DNA of 26,065 nucleotides from SZUA-146 sp963922815 (GTDB taxonomy: Bacteria > Pseudomonadota > Gammaproteobacteria > Steroidobacterales > SZUA-146): contig CAWUKD010000036.1 of assembly GCA_963922815.1 (NCBI GenBank), positions 1 through 26,065 of the forward strand. Direction: 5' to 3'. The position numbers and the translations under genes were made by a program. A model generated the notes under the pieces. It was not told the DNA's origin. It searched no databases and saw only the letters and a program-made list of their open reading frames with translations. Every line of letters begins with the position of its first letter. Positions within the stretch are counted from its first letter, which is position 1. Positions 8,380 to 16,901 of this stretch are shown piece by piece.

Positions 8380-9477
8380 TCAGGGAATGTGTGGCTGGGC
8401 GAGATAGTCGTCTCCCTGCATCTCGATCAATCGGCTGCGCGTGCGCTCAAATTCAAACGAAAGACGACTCCCTTGATAAAGTGCGTCAAGCGCTACGTGA
8501 GCCGATAGCATGAGCTTAACCCGTCGGTCATAAAACTCGTCCACAAGAGTAATGAACCGACGCGCCTGATCGTCGCCCGTGCGGTCAAGCACCGGGATAT
8601 CGGAGATCAAGACGGTTTGAAACGTCCGCGCTATCTCGATGTAGTCTGCGGCACCTCGAGGACCATTGCAGATAGCGTCGAACGTAAACCAGACGATGCC
8701 CTGAGCGCGCCGCACGACGTCAATGTCACGTCCTTCAATCTCCATAGTGGTGTCTGAGCTGCCGCTGTCGGAGGCCAGTCGATCAAAATAGATGGCGAGC
8801 TTTCCGAGCGTTTCTTTCGAGTGTGGTGACAAATAAGTGTCTGCGCGTTTTAGCACTCTAAGCCGATAATCTTCACCGCCGTCAACCTGTAGCACATCGG
8901 TATGCGCTTTGAGGGTTTCAATGGCGGGCAGGAAGCGACTTCGCTGCAGTCCATCCCTGTACAAATCGTCCGGCGCTACGTTTGAGGTAGCTACCAGCAC
9001 CGTACCGAGTTTGAAAAGATGTTCGAACAGGCGGCCGAGTATCATGGCGTCAGCAATGTCAGAAACGAAGAATTCATCGAAACAAATGACTTTGGCGGAC
9101 TGGTTTATGTTCCGGGCCACATGCATCAACGGATCGTCGATATCTTTGAGGGTGCGAAGTTGAGCGTGCACATCGAGCATAAATCGATGAAAATGCTGCC
9201 TCCGCCGAGGCAGGTCACCGAGTTCGGAATAGAACAAATCCATAAGGTACGTTTTGCCGCGGCCCACGCCTCCCCATAGATAAAGCCCGCGCACGATCTG
9301 TTTCTCAGGTCGTCGACCCAGCAGGCTGGTCCATACGGAGCGGCGCGTGTTTTTGTTGTGCAGACTCAGCAGCTGATCGCGTAAACCATCCAGGGCTACG
9401 ACGGCACGTCGCTGAGCGTCGTCAGCGGTCCATTGATTCAGCATCAGGTCCTGCTGATAGCGGGCCGGAATACTCAC
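8380..9477 (-). CDS. zapE: Cell division protein ZapE (AFG1-like ATPase)
   Basis: The 365-residue protein is an AFG1/ZapE-type P-loop ATPase. In E. coli ZapE associates with the FtsZ ring and is needed for division under stress and in filamentous growth; eukaryotic relatives act in mitochondrial protein quality control. Walker A is GGVGRGKT (69-76), Walker B is VICFDEF (130-136), and the family blocks HFHRFMLDVH (95-104), LVATSN (161-166), RFLPAI (181-186) and RRFITLVDEFYDRRVKL (306-322) are all present. Length matches E. coli ZapE. The start is a GTG at 9477 without a strong ribosome site; an ATG 11 codons later has AGGA just upstream and is the alternative. The gene lies downstream of etfA but behind a terminator, so it probably has its own transcription. 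Confidence 0.94.
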   Translation of the reverse strand: MSIPARYQQDLMLNQWTADDAQRRAVVALDGLRDQLLSLHNKNTRRSVWTSLLGRRPEKQIVRGLYLWGGVGRGKTYLMDLFYSELGDLPRRRQHFHRFMLDVHAQLRTLKDIDDPLMHVARNINQSAKVICFDEFFVSDIADAMILGRLFEHLFKLGTVLVATSNVAPDDLYRDGLQRSRFLPAIETLKAHTDVLQVDGGEDYRLRVLKRADTYLSPHSKETLGKLAIYFDRLASDSGSSDTTMEIEGRDIDVVRRAQGIVWFTFDAICNGPRGAADYIEIARTFQTVLISDIPVLDRTGDDQARRFITLVDEFYDRRVKLMLSAHVALDALYQGSRLSFEFERTRSRLIEMQGDDYLAQPHIP

Positions 9478-9550
9478 AATGACGCTTCAAAGTTAAAGAA
9501 AACAGTCACCGGTGCAGGTGCCCGATCGGGTTTCGTGCAAACGGCGGATG

Positions 9551-9580
9551 CAAAAGCGGCCGCACAGAATGTGCAGCCGC
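9551..9580 (-). terminator. intrinsic terminator after etfBA
   Basis: On the minus strand a 10-bp stem with one G-U pair (GCGGCTGCAC with GTGCGGCCGC) closes a 5-base ATTCT loop and is followed by TTTTG. It lies just after the etfA stop, so it likely ends the ETF-QO/etfB/etfA transcript before zapE. The T run is short, so termination may be partial. Confidence 0.8.
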
Positions 9581-9608
9581 CCTTGAGAGTCGTAGTAAAG
9601 AACACCGC

Positions 9609-10550
9609 TTACTTCTGAAGCGCTTCACCAAGCTGTGGCGCGATTTCAAACAGGTCGCCCACGATACCGATGTCCGCCACCTCAAAAATGGGTGCTTCCG
9701 AATCTTTATTGACGGCGACAATCGTACCCGCGTCTTTGATTCCCGTAATGTGTTGAATGGCACCCGAGATACCGAAGGCGAAGTACACATCGGGTGCGAT
9801 GATCTTGCCGGTTTGGCCTACCTGCATGTCGTTGGGGCAGTATCCGGCATCGACGGCTGCACGGGACGCACCGCAACCTGCGCCGAGTTTGTCCGCCAGT
9901 TCGTAAATCACGCTGAACTGTTCTTCGGAACCGACTCCGCGACCACCCGACACAACCCATGCCGCGCTCTGCAGATCCGGGCGCTCGGATTTTTGCGCTT
10001 CAAGTGACTTGAAGCGCGTGTGGGTTGGAAGGGACGCGCTGAGTGAGGTCGTCTCAATGGGCGCTGCGGCGTCACCGCTTGCAGCGGCCTGAAATGACGC
10101 GGCGCGAATGGTGACCACGGCTTTGTCGTAGCTCTCGGTGCTTTCTTTGATAATAACGTTGCCCGCGTATATCGGGCGCGTGAAGTTCCTGGCGTCGATC
10201 ACTTCCATCACGTCGCTGACCTGGTGCACATTCATTAGCGCCGCGACTCGGGGCGCGAGGTCTTTACCAAACGTTGTCGATGGCAAGGCAACGACGTCGT
10301 ATGAGGCGGCCAGCTCAGTAATCTGTGGTGCGAGAACGGCCGCCAGTTGACTGGCGTTCGCTTCATGGTCGACCTGAAGTACTTTACCAACGCCCGCCAA
10401 TGCTGCAGCCTGCGCGCAGATGTCGGCGCCGGATGCGGCAAACACGGCGATGTCGGCGCTTCCGAGCGGGGCGACGCCGGTCAGTGCGCGCGCCGTTGAC
10501 TGATTAAGTGTGCTGCCGTCGTGTTCAGCAATTACCAATACTGTGCTCAT
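9609..10550 (-). CDS. etfA: Electron transfer flavoprotein alpha subunit
   Basis: The 313-residue EtfA forms a heterodimer with EtfB. It takes electrons from acyl-CoA dehydrogenases and hands them to ETF-ubiquinone oxidoreductase. The C-terminal FAD-binding domain is complete: SGGRGVG (201-207), ASRAAVDAGY (228-237), QVGQTGK (243-249), GISGAIQH (260-267) and the NKD (281-283) that precedes the final IFEVADIGIVGD segment. The N-terminal alpha/beta domain begins MSTVLVIAEHDG. Its ATG at 10550 overlaps the etfB TAA stop by one base (TAATG), so translation is coupled to give equal subunits. An intrinsic terminator follows 29 bases after the stop. Confidence 0.97.
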   Translation of the reverse strand: MSTVLVIAEHDGSTLNQSTARALTGVAPLGSADIAVFAASGADICAQAAALAGVGKVLQVDHEANASQLAAVLAPQITELAASYDVVALPSTTFGKDLAPRVAALMNVHQVSDVMEVIDARNFTRPIYAGNVIIKESTESYDKAVVTIRAASFQAAASGDAAAPIETTSLSASLPTHTRFKSLEAQKSERPDLQSAAWVVSGGRGVGSEEQFSVIYELADKLGAGCGASRAAVDAGYCPNDMQVGQTGKIIAPDVYFAFGISGAIQHITGIKDAGTIVAVNKDSEAPIFEVADIGIVGDLFEIAPQLGEALQK

Positions 10551-11296
10551 TAAACCAATCCTCGTGCTTTCAGTGCATTGACCAGTTCTTCGACTGACTC
10601 GACTATAACGCCGGCTTCGCGCGTTGGAGGAGGCGAGTAGTCGCTCGTAGCGACGGCCGGCGCGCGGTCTGCGCCGAGGCTGTCGGCGGCGACAACGTCG
10701 AGAGGTTTTTTCTTCGCTTTCATAATGTCGGGCATTTTGACAAACCGTGGTTCATTGAGACGAAGGTCTGTCGTTACCACTGCGGGCAGATCTACCTCGA
10801 TGGTTTCCATGCCGGAGTCGACTTCACGGGTGACCGTGGCCGTGTTTCCGTCAATCGTTAGCTCTGAGGCAAAGGTCGCCTGTGGTCGATCCCACAGAGC
10901 CGCCAGCATTTGACCGGTCTGGTTACGGTCATCGTCAATCGCCTGCTTGCCGAGAATGACAAGCCCCGGCTCTTCCTGTTCAACCAGTTTGAGCAGCAGT
11001 TTGGCCGCGCCCAGCGGTACCAGCGGCTCGGTGTTCTCGATCAGAATCGCACGGTCGGCTCCCATTGCCAGCGCCGTTCGCAGCTGTTGCTGGGACTCAG
11101 TGCCGCCGATACTGACAGCAATAAGTTCATCAGCCACGCCTTTTTCTTTGAGACGTAGCCCTTCTTCAATCGCGATTTCATCGAAAGGGTTCATGCTCAT
11201 CTTGACGCCGTCAGTGACCACGCCATCGCCTTCGCGATTTATTTGAACGCGAACGTTGTAGTCAATTACCCGTTTGACGCAGGCAATAATTTTCAT
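10550..11296 (-). CDS. etfB: Electron transfer flavoprotein beta subunit
   Basis: EtfB is the AMP-binding partner of EtfA. From the ATG at 11296 it is 248 residues, starting MKIIACVKRVIDYNVRV. A TTG four codons upstream lies within the ribosome-binding region (GGAG, 6 bases before the ATG) and was rejected as the start. Conserved blocks are KMSMNPFDEIAIEEGLRLKE (32-51), ALAMGADRAIL (75-85), GKQAIDDDRNQTGQM (116-130) and the LNEPRFVKMPDIMKAKKKPL segment (180-199), which contains the recognition loop that docks on acyl-CoA dehydrogenases. It sits 71 bp after ETF-QO on the same strand and overlaps etfA by one base. Confidence 0.97.
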   Translation of the reverse strand: MKIIACVKRVIDYNVRVQINREGDGVVTDGVKMSMNPFDEIAIEEGLRLKEKGVADELIAVSIGGTESQQQLRTALAMGADRAILIENTEPLVPLGAAKLLLKLVEQEEPGLVILGKQAIDDDRNQTGQMLAALWDRPQATFASELTIDGNTATVTREVDSGMETIEVDLPAVVTTDLRLNEPRFVKMPDIMKAKKKPLDVVAADSLGADRAPAVATSDYSPPPTREAGVIVESVEELVNALKARGLV

Positions 11297-11367
11297 GCTG
11301 TTCTCCAATAAAACTGGTTGGTGTAGGTGGCAGCTCGCTGCTCAGTATTCGAATCTGGTTGCTGTCC

Positions 11368-12972
11368 CTAAAGGTTCTGATAGTTGGGTCCGGAACCGCC
11401 TTCAGGGGTGGTCCAGGTAATCTGCTGATAGGGGTCCTTGATGTCACAGGCCTTGCAATGAACGCAGTTGGCCGAATTGATTTGCAGCCGTTTGCCATCG
11501 TTTTCTTCAACGATTTCGTAAACACCGGCAGGGCAGAATCGGGTGCACGGGTTACCGTATTCTTCGGCACACTTGGTAACACACAGGTTTGTGTCGGCAA
11601 CTTTCAGATGGATGGGCTGATCTTCATCATGTTCGTTTGATGCAAAGTATACCGATGCCAGACGGTCGCGTGGCGGCAGGCTGCGGTCGCCCCACCCATA
11701 GTCCGGTGACTGGCCGTCACCCAGTTTGTTCAATGAGTCATGGTCTGAATGATTGGCCAGCGTGCGCGGCAGTTTGCCAAACGTCACGGTTTCAATCGCC
11801 GCGGTTACCAGTCCGCGCCAGAGGCCTTTGGCAAAGCCTGGGCGAATATTACGTACTTTGTGAAGCTCGCCATTCATTGGCGAGCTGCGCCAGCGTTCAT
11901 CAAACCCGGCCGTGGTTTTCGCTTCTGTCAGGTGTTCGGCCGCCAGCACGCCGGATCCCATCGCCATATGGATGCCTTTGATTTTAACCACGTTGATGGT
12001 GCCGGCTGAATCCCCAACCAGCAGAGCACCCGGCATATCAAGTTTGGGCAGCGACTGGAGACCGCCTTCGATAATGGCACGAGCCCCGGACGACAAAATT
12101 TCTCCACCGTCGAGTAGTGCTTTGATCTGGGGGTGGTGTTTGAACTGTTGAAAGGCCTCGAACGGACTGAAATCCGGGTCGGCATAGTCAAGACCGCTGA
12201 CAAATCCAATATAAACGCGGTCCTGATCAAGCTGGTACAGAAAGCTTCCACCGTAGGTTGTTGAGTTCAGCGGCCAGCCTATGGTGTGCTGTATGGTTCC
12301 GGCTTCGGTCCTGCCTTCCGGCAGCTGCCAAAGCTCTTTGAATCCGAGACCATAGGTTTGCGGCGACTTGCCGGCGTCCAGAGAGAACTTATTGATAAGC
12401 TGTTTTGAAATACTGCCGCGGCAGCCTTCGCTCAGTACCGTGAAGGTCGCATGGATATCGACGCCGGGCGCGTAACCCGGGCCCTGCGAGCCATCTTTGG
12501 CCACACCCATATCACCGCAGCGTACGCCCATGACATCGCCGTGCTCGTTGAACAGTGCCTCGGCGCCGGAAAATCCGGGGAACACATCGATTTCAAGTTC
12601 TTCGGCTTTGGTGCCCATCCAGTTACACAGCGAACCCAAGGAGACAATAAAGTTGCCGTGGTTCTTTTGCTGGGGCGGGGTGGGCAGAGTAAATGACTTT
12701 GTCTTGGTCAGATAGGCAAACCGGTCTTTCTTGGCTTCGACGCAGATGGCCGGCTTGTTGTCGCGCCACTCGGGCAGCAGGGCATCAAGCACGTCTGGCT
12801 CCATGACCGCGCCAGACAGGATCTGGGCGCCAATTTCCGACGCTTTCTCGAGAATGCACACCGTGGCGTCCGGATTCAGCTGCTTGTAGCGAATTGCCGT
12901 GGCAAGTCCCGCAGGTCCTGCGCCCACGACCACCAGGTCGTACTCCATCACATCTCGTTCAACCACGTTCAC
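11368..12972 (-). CDS. Electron transfer flavoprotein-ubiquinone oxidoreductase (ETF-QO)
   Basis: This membrane-associated FAD and 4Fe-4S enzyme takes electrons from reduced EtfAB and reduces ubiquinone, linking acyl-CoA oxidation to the respiratory chain. The 534-residue frame has the FAD Rossmann motif VVVGAGPAG (14-22), LEKASEIGAQILSGAV (about 40-55), the second FAD block LLVGDSAGTINVVKIKGIH, and a C-terminal cluster-binding region with Cys480 and the CVHCKAC triad at 503, 506 and 509. Three GTG/ATG starts compete: GTG at 12972 (ribosome site only 3 bases away), GTG at 12966 (AGAGG about 9 bases upstream, perhaps the best) and ATG at 12948. The difference is at most 8 residues. A strong promoter-like sequence lies upstream, and etfB and etfA follow. 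Confidence 0.97.
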   Translation of the reverse strand: MNVVERDVMEYDLVVVGAGPAGLATAIRYKQLNPDATVCILEKASEIGAQILSGAVMEPDVLDALLPEWRDNKPAICVEAKKDRFAYLTKTKSFTLPTPPQQKNHGNFIVSLGSLCNWMGTKAEELEIDVFPGFSGAEALFNEHGDVMGVRCGDMGVAKDGSQGPGYAPGVDIHATFTVLSEGCRGSISKQLINKFSLDAGKSPQTYGLGFKELWQLPEGRTEAGTIQHTIGWPLNSTTYGGSFLYQLDQDRVYIGFVSGLDYADPDFSPFEAFQQFKHHPQIKALLDGGEILSSGARAIIEGGLQSLPKLDMPGALLVGDSAGTINVVKIKGIHMAMGSGVLAAEHLTEAKTTAGFDERWRSSPMNGELHKVRNIRPGFAKGLWRGLVTAAIETVTFGKLPRTLANHSDHDSLNKLGDGQSPDYGWGDRSLPPRDRLASVYFASNEHDEDQPIHLKVADTNLCVTKCAEEYGNPCTRFCPAGVYEIVEENDGKRLQINSANCVHCKACDIKDPYQQITWTTPEGGSGPNYQNL

Positions 12973-13039
12973 ACACCTCTTGCGGCCGCCGCCCGGTCAG
13001 CGGGGGCAAATGCTGTACTGCGCCATTGCAGACCGACTC

Positions 13040-13067
13040 ATTATAGAGAGGCGGATGACAGAGGCAA
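13040..13067 (-). promoter_or_regulatory. sigma-70-like promoter for the ETF-QO/etfB/etfA operon
   Basis: On the minus strand TTGCCT (13067-13062) and a perfect TATAAT (13045-13040) are separated by 16 bp. Transcription would start near 13033, about 60 bases before the ETF-QO start. A short hairpin (CAGAG, TTGC loop, CTCTG) overlaps the -35 and is not followed by T residues, so it is not a terminator for the upstream peptidase gene. Confidence 0.6.
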
Positions 13068-13084
13068 CTCTGCGTGACGGGTTT

Positions 13085-14473
13085 CTACAGGCGCGTGGCG
13101 TCTCTAAGCTTGGGAACGTTTTCGAGCTGGGGAATCACTGTTTCCAGGTCGCCCACGATAACGACCGTCATTTGGTCCGTAAGCAGATGTTTTTGCGCCA
13201 TTTCCTGATGCTGCCGCGGCGAGATGCTGTTGATGTGCGACAGGTATCCATCGAGATAATCCTCGGGTAAATCGTGCAAATTCATAAAGGAAATCCGTCC
13301 CAGAAGACCCGCCGGTGTTGCGTGAGAGAGCACAAACGTACCCGTTTGGTAGTTCTGGGTGCGCTGGACTTCGGCTGTGGTTGGTGGCTCGTTACGAATA
13401 CGCTCAATTTCGTCGAATATTTCGTTGATGGCATCGCCGGTGTGCTCGCTGGTGATGTCGGCAGACTGTCTCCAATAGGCCGTGCGGAAATTGGAGCTCA
13501 GCCGGCTTCTCGGAGAGTAGGTGTACCCCTTGTCTTCGCGAAGATTGGCGGTAATTCGCGATGAAAAGTAGCCTCCCAGCAGGGTTTGCATTTGTGCCAG
13601 CGCCTGGTAGTCAGGTGACGATACGTCAATGACAGGGAGCCCAATAATGACCGTAGATTGCGGAGCGCCCGGGCGATCTATGAGCTTGAGGCGCAGACCG
13701 CTTTGAATGTTCGGGGGCAAGGTCAGTACGGCGGGTCCGCGCTGCCAGTCGCCAAACTCGCGCCGAATGGCGGTCAGCACGTCGTCGCGGTCGAACTGCC
13801 CGGCTACCATGACATGACTGCGTTGGGCGCCAAAGTTGTTGCGATAGTAGTCCCTGACCTGCTCGAGCGTATAGCTGGCGAGCTGTTCTTCACTGGGGTA
13901 GGCGCGTCCGTAGGGATGTTCGGGATAGATCAGATCAATAAAGGCAGACGAGGCGATCGCCTGGGGCTGGCTGAGGGTCAGCGTGCGATTGCGCTGAAGA
14001 CTGGCCCTGATGCGTTCAAATTCGCTGGCCGGAAAGGCGGGCTGCCGCAGAGCTTCCGCGGTAAGGCCAATGGCGTCGACCGTAAATTCCGACAGGACCG
14101 ACAAACCGATAAAAGTTTGATCGAGGCCGGTAGATATCGACAGTTCGCCACCCATTCTCGCGGTTTGGCGTGCGATGAGCTCTGAGGAACGGAGCTCGGT
14201 GCCTTCCTTCATTAACTCCGTGGTCAGGTCGGAGAGCCAGACGTTGTCACCTTCGTTCAGGTTTCCGGTTCGTACATCGACCCGAACGACTGCTTTCGGG
14301 ATTTTGCCAAACGGCACCAGCGTAACGCTGAGGCCGTTTTCGAGCGTCAGTCGTTCAATGGCCGGAAGATTAAAGTCGCGCGCCGGACCACCTTCAGGAG
14401 GTAATTCGCGAGCTTGGGCCGATGGGACGGCAAAACTGACTGCCAGTACAATGCCTGCGATGAGTGATTTCAT
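13085..14473 (-). CDS. M16 peptidase-like exported protein lacking the zinc motif
   Basis: The 462-residue protein has a cleavable signal peptide (hydrophobic residues 4-17, likely cut after AQA at 21) and the two-domain M16 fold, with LTLENGLSVTLVP at 42-54 and HPYGRAYPSEEQL in the middle. Where active members have HxxEH, it reads SDLTTELMKEGT (81-92): the three metal and catalytic positions are Asp82, Thr85 and Glu86. It is therefore probably a non-catalytic subunit like the partner chains of heterodimeric M16 peptidases. Its ATG overlaps the stop of the active M16 gene (ATGA), with AGGAG 7 bases upstream inside that gene. This supports co-translation and a periplasmic heterodimer. The substrate is unknown. 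Confidence 0.92.
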   Translation of the reverse strand: MKSLIAGIVLAVSFAVPSAQARELPPEGGPARDFNLPAIERLTLENGLSVTLVPFGKIPKAVVRVDVRTGNLNEGDNVWLSDLTTELMKEGTELRSSELIARQTARMGGELSISTGLDQTFIGLSVLSEFTVDAIGLTAEALRQPAFPASEFERIRASLQRNRTLTLSQPQAIASSAFIDLIYPEHPYGRAYPSEEQLASYTLEQVRDYYRNNFGAQRSHVMVAGQFDRDDVLTAIRREFGDWQRGPAVLTLPPNIQSGLRLKLIDRPGAPQSTVIIGLPVIDVSSPDYQALAQMQTLLGGYFSSRITANLREDKGYTYSPRSRLSSNFRTAYWRQSADITSEHTGDAINEIFDEIERIRNEPPTTAEVQRTQNYQTGTFVLSHATPAGLLGRISFMNLHDLPEDYLDGYLSHINSISPRQHQEMAQKHLLTDQMTVVIVGDLETVIPQLENVPKLRDATRL

Positions 14474-15882
14474 TGTGCGTCTCCTGTCGAAGCCTGTGCG
14501 TTGCCGTTAGTGACTTCCAGTACCAGCCGGTTTCCGGGTCTGAGATATTCCCGGGCCGTGCTCAGAATCAGTTCCGGAGTGACCGCAGAAAACTCTTGTT
14601 CAAGTCGGTTAATCCGACCCGGATCGTCATCGAACAACGCAAAGCAGGCGAGCAGATCGGCCACACCAAATTTGGTGGAACTGCCCAGCATGCCGTAGAA
14701 CCCGGAGCGCATCTTGATCCGCGCCAGCTCAATGTCGTCGCGGGACACTTTTTGTGTGCGCAGGCCTTCGATCACGTCGTCGATCATAACCATGATGTCA
14801 TCGGCACTGACCTTCGGGTCGTGAATCAATGACATGTGCCAGTTCATCGGGCCGTTGTAGTTGTACATATTGCCAATCAGGTTAATGCCGCCGTCAACCG
14901 ACGACGTAATGCCGGCTTCCTTGACCAGCTTTTTGTAAAAGAGGCTGTCTTTTCCGGACAGCAACAGCTGCGTGATGATGCCCATTGCATAGTATTCAGG
15001 GGAGTTGCGCTCCGGCATGTGATACGACACGGCAAGTGCCGGTTGCGGTGCTTTTGGATACACCTTGCTGACGCGCTTTTCCTTTTCCTGGCGCGGCTCG
15101 GAAATATCTACAGGAGGGGGTAATACGGAAGCTTCGATATCACCGAAATGGCGCTCGATCATCGTCATGACCTCATCGGTGTCGACGTCGCCAACGACCA
15201 CGAGCACGGCATTGTTTGGCGCGTAGTAGGTTTCAAAAAAATCCTGCACGTCTTCGAGCGTGGCGGCGTCCAGGTCTTCAAGGTCGCCGTAGAAGTTGTG
15301 ATTGTTGTACCAGTTTTCGTTCGCGTAGGCAGGTACGTCCAGCCAGGGAAAGCCGCCGTACGGCTGATTCAGCACGTTAACCTTGACCTCGTTTTTTACG
15401 ACACCTTGCTGGTTAGTCAGGTTTTCCTGCGTTATCGCAAGACCTTTCATGCGATCGGCTTCGGCCCACAGCATGGTTTCGACCTTATTGGCCGGTACGA
15501 CCTGGTAGTAGTTCGTGAAATCGAACCGGGTAGAACCGTTTAGCACTCCGCCGTTGCTCTGAACCAGATTAACGAATTCCATTTTTCCGAGATTTTCCGA
15601 CCCCTGGAACATCATGTGTTCGAACAGGTGAGCAAATCCGGTGCGATCGCGCGGCTCGATGCGGAACCCGATGTTGTAGTAAACCGCCACAGTTGCTGTG
15701 GGTACCGACGCATCTTCGGAGACCACCACCTTGAGACCGTTGTCGAGCGTGGTGTAGTGGATCGGCAGCGTCAGCGGGGACTGTTTGGCACTCGCGGAGT
15801 TGTCAGCCGGCGGGGCAGCGGTGGGCGCTGTAGCGCAGGCGCTGATCAGGCCGGTCAGAAATAAAAGAACAACAGCTCGCAT
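14470..15882 (-). CDS. M16 family zinc metallopeptidase, predicted lipoprotein
   Basis: From the ATG at 15882 the protein is 470 residues. It opens with MRAVVLLFLTGLISAC, a lipoprotein signal peptide with Cys16 as the lipidation site and Ala at +2, which predicts outer-membrane retention. The catalytic motif HLFEH lies at 85-89 and the third zinc ligand Glu165 in KNEVKVN, the spacing expected for M16 (HxxEH then about 75 residues then Glu). Such peptidases degrade peptides and unfolded segments in a closed chamber. An in-frame ATG 20 codons upstream would place a Pro-rich stretch before the signal peptide; the chosen start has GGAGG about 8 bases upstream. The gene overlaps the degenerate M16 partner by 4 bases. 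The 176 bp upstream show no clear promoter or terminator. Confidence 0.94.
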   Translation of the reverse strand: MRAVVLLFLTGLISACATAPTAAPPADNSASAKQSPLTLPIHYTTLDNGLKVVVSEDASVPTATVAVYYNIGFRIEPRDRTGFAHLFEHMMFQGSENLGKMEFVNLVQSNGGVLNGSTRFDFTNYYQVVPANKVETMLWAEADRMKGLAITQENLTNQQGVVKNEVKVNVLNQPYGGFPWLDVPAYANENWYNNHNFYGDLEDLDAATLEDVQDFFETYYAPNNAVLVVVGDVDTDEVMTMIERHFGDIEASVLPPPVDISEPRQEKEKRVSKVYPKAPQPALAVSYHMPERNSPEYYAMGIITQLLLSGKDSLFYKKLVKEAGITSSVDGGINLIGNMYNYNGPMNWHMSLIHDPKVSADDIMVMIDDVIEGLRTQKVSRDDIELARIKMRSGFYGMLGSSTKFGVADLLACFALFDDDPGRINRLEQEFSAVTPELILSTAREYLRPGNRLVLEVTNGNAQASTGDAQ

Positions 15883-16058
15883 GGTTGAATCCTCCAACGG
15901 GTGTGGCAAGGGGCCGGGCCAATGGCGGGGTAAACCCGGCATTGCGCCAGCGGCTGGATTGGGGTCGAACCGCAGTCCGACAGGTCCTCAGGTTACTTGA
16001 TCACGGTAAAGCGGGTGTGATTTGGGCACCTTCTAACTAGACATAGACGCGTGAACAC

Positions 16059-16826
16059 CTACTTTGGTTGCATCCGAATGGCGCCATCCAGGCGAATTGT
16101 TTCGCCATTCAGCATCGGATTGCCATAAATACTGGCGACCAGCTGCGCAAACTCTGCGGGTTTGCCCAGTCGGCTTGGAAACGGGACCTGTGCGGCCAGC
16201 GAATCCTGCACGTGTTCCGGCAGGCCTTCCATCATAGGGGTCATGAAGATTCCCGGCGCTACGGTCATCACGCGAATGCCATGTCGGGCAAATTCGCGTG
16301 CGAGCGGTAGCGTCATGCCCACAATGCCGCCTTTCGACGCCGAATACGCCGACTGACCTATTTGTCCCTCATAGGCTGCGACAGACGCGGTATTGACGAT
16401 CAGGCCGCGCTCCCCGTTCTCGGTCGGGGGGTTGTCCAGCATCGCTTCGGCCGCCGTTCGGGCCAGCAGGAATGAGCCCAGCAGATTAACTTTGAGCACC
16501 TGTTCGAATTTGGCACCCGGCATCGGGCCTTTTTTACCCAGCGCCATGGCGGCGCCAATAATGCCGGCGCAGCTGACTGACAGGGTGACGGCGCCCATGT
16601 GATCGACGCCTCCTTTGACGGCGGCTACTACGCTCTCTTCGTCACTGACATCGGTGCGTATGAAAGTGGCGGCTGTGCCAAGGGCGCCTGCAGCGGTCTG
16701 GCCAGCGTCTTCGTTGATGTCCAGCAGCGTAACTTTGCCGCCTGCGTTAACGACGTGCTCGGCAACCGCGTAGCCCAGGCCCGAGGCTCCGCCGCTGATA
16801 ATGGCGCATGCGCTTTCAACAATCAT
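16059..16826 (-). CDS. Short-chain dehydrogenase, type II 3-hydroxyacyl-CoA dehydrogenase-like
   Basis: The 255-residue SDR resembles the HSD17B10/type II 3-hydroxyacyl-CoA dehydrogenase group, which oxidises 3-hydroxyacyl-CoA and 2-methyl-3-hydroxybutyryl-CoA (isoleucine route) with NAD+. The cofactor motif is SGGASGLG (11-18), and Asp36 at the end of strand 2 indicates NAD+ preference. The catalytic residues Ser148, Tyr161 and Lys165 are in place (NTAS, then YSASK). PGIFMTPMMEGLP (191-203) and the end NGETIRLDGAIRMQPK are typical of this subgroup. The usual NAG motif reads CAG (86-88), as in close relatives. The ATG has AAGGA 7 bases upstream. The thiolase gene ends 75 bp before it on the same strand, so the two probably supply consecutive beta-oxidation steps. 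Confidence 0.93.
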   Translation of the reverse strand: MIVESACAIISGGASGLGYAVAEHVVNAGGKVTLLDINEDAGQTAAGALGTAATFIRTDVSDEESVVAAVKGGVDHMGAVTLSVSCAGIIGAAMALGKKGPMPGAKFEQVLKVNLLGSFLLARTAAEAMLDNPPTENGERGLIVNTASVAAYEGQIGQSAYSASKGGIVGMTLPLAREFARHGIRVMTVAPGIFMTPMMEGLPEHVQDSLAAQVPFPSRLGKPAEFAQLVASIYGNPMLNGETIRLDGAIRMQPK

Positions 16827-16901
16827 GATGATTTCCTTAACCCGGATTAAAAACAGTCAGTCGTATGTCGAAGGTCTGATGATTCGCGTGTCGCTGACAG
16901 C

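Noticed and set aside
11325..11345. A GCAG-CTCG-CTGC hairpin between ETF-QO and etfB as a terminator
   Set aside because: The stem is only 4 bp and no T run follows on the minus strand; the genes most likely form one operon.
15950..15985. A T-loop-like GGTTCGACC on the minus strand that suggests a tRNA fragment or attachment site
   Set aside because: The flanking bases do not pair as a T stem and no acceptor or anticodon arm is present, so it is chance similarity.
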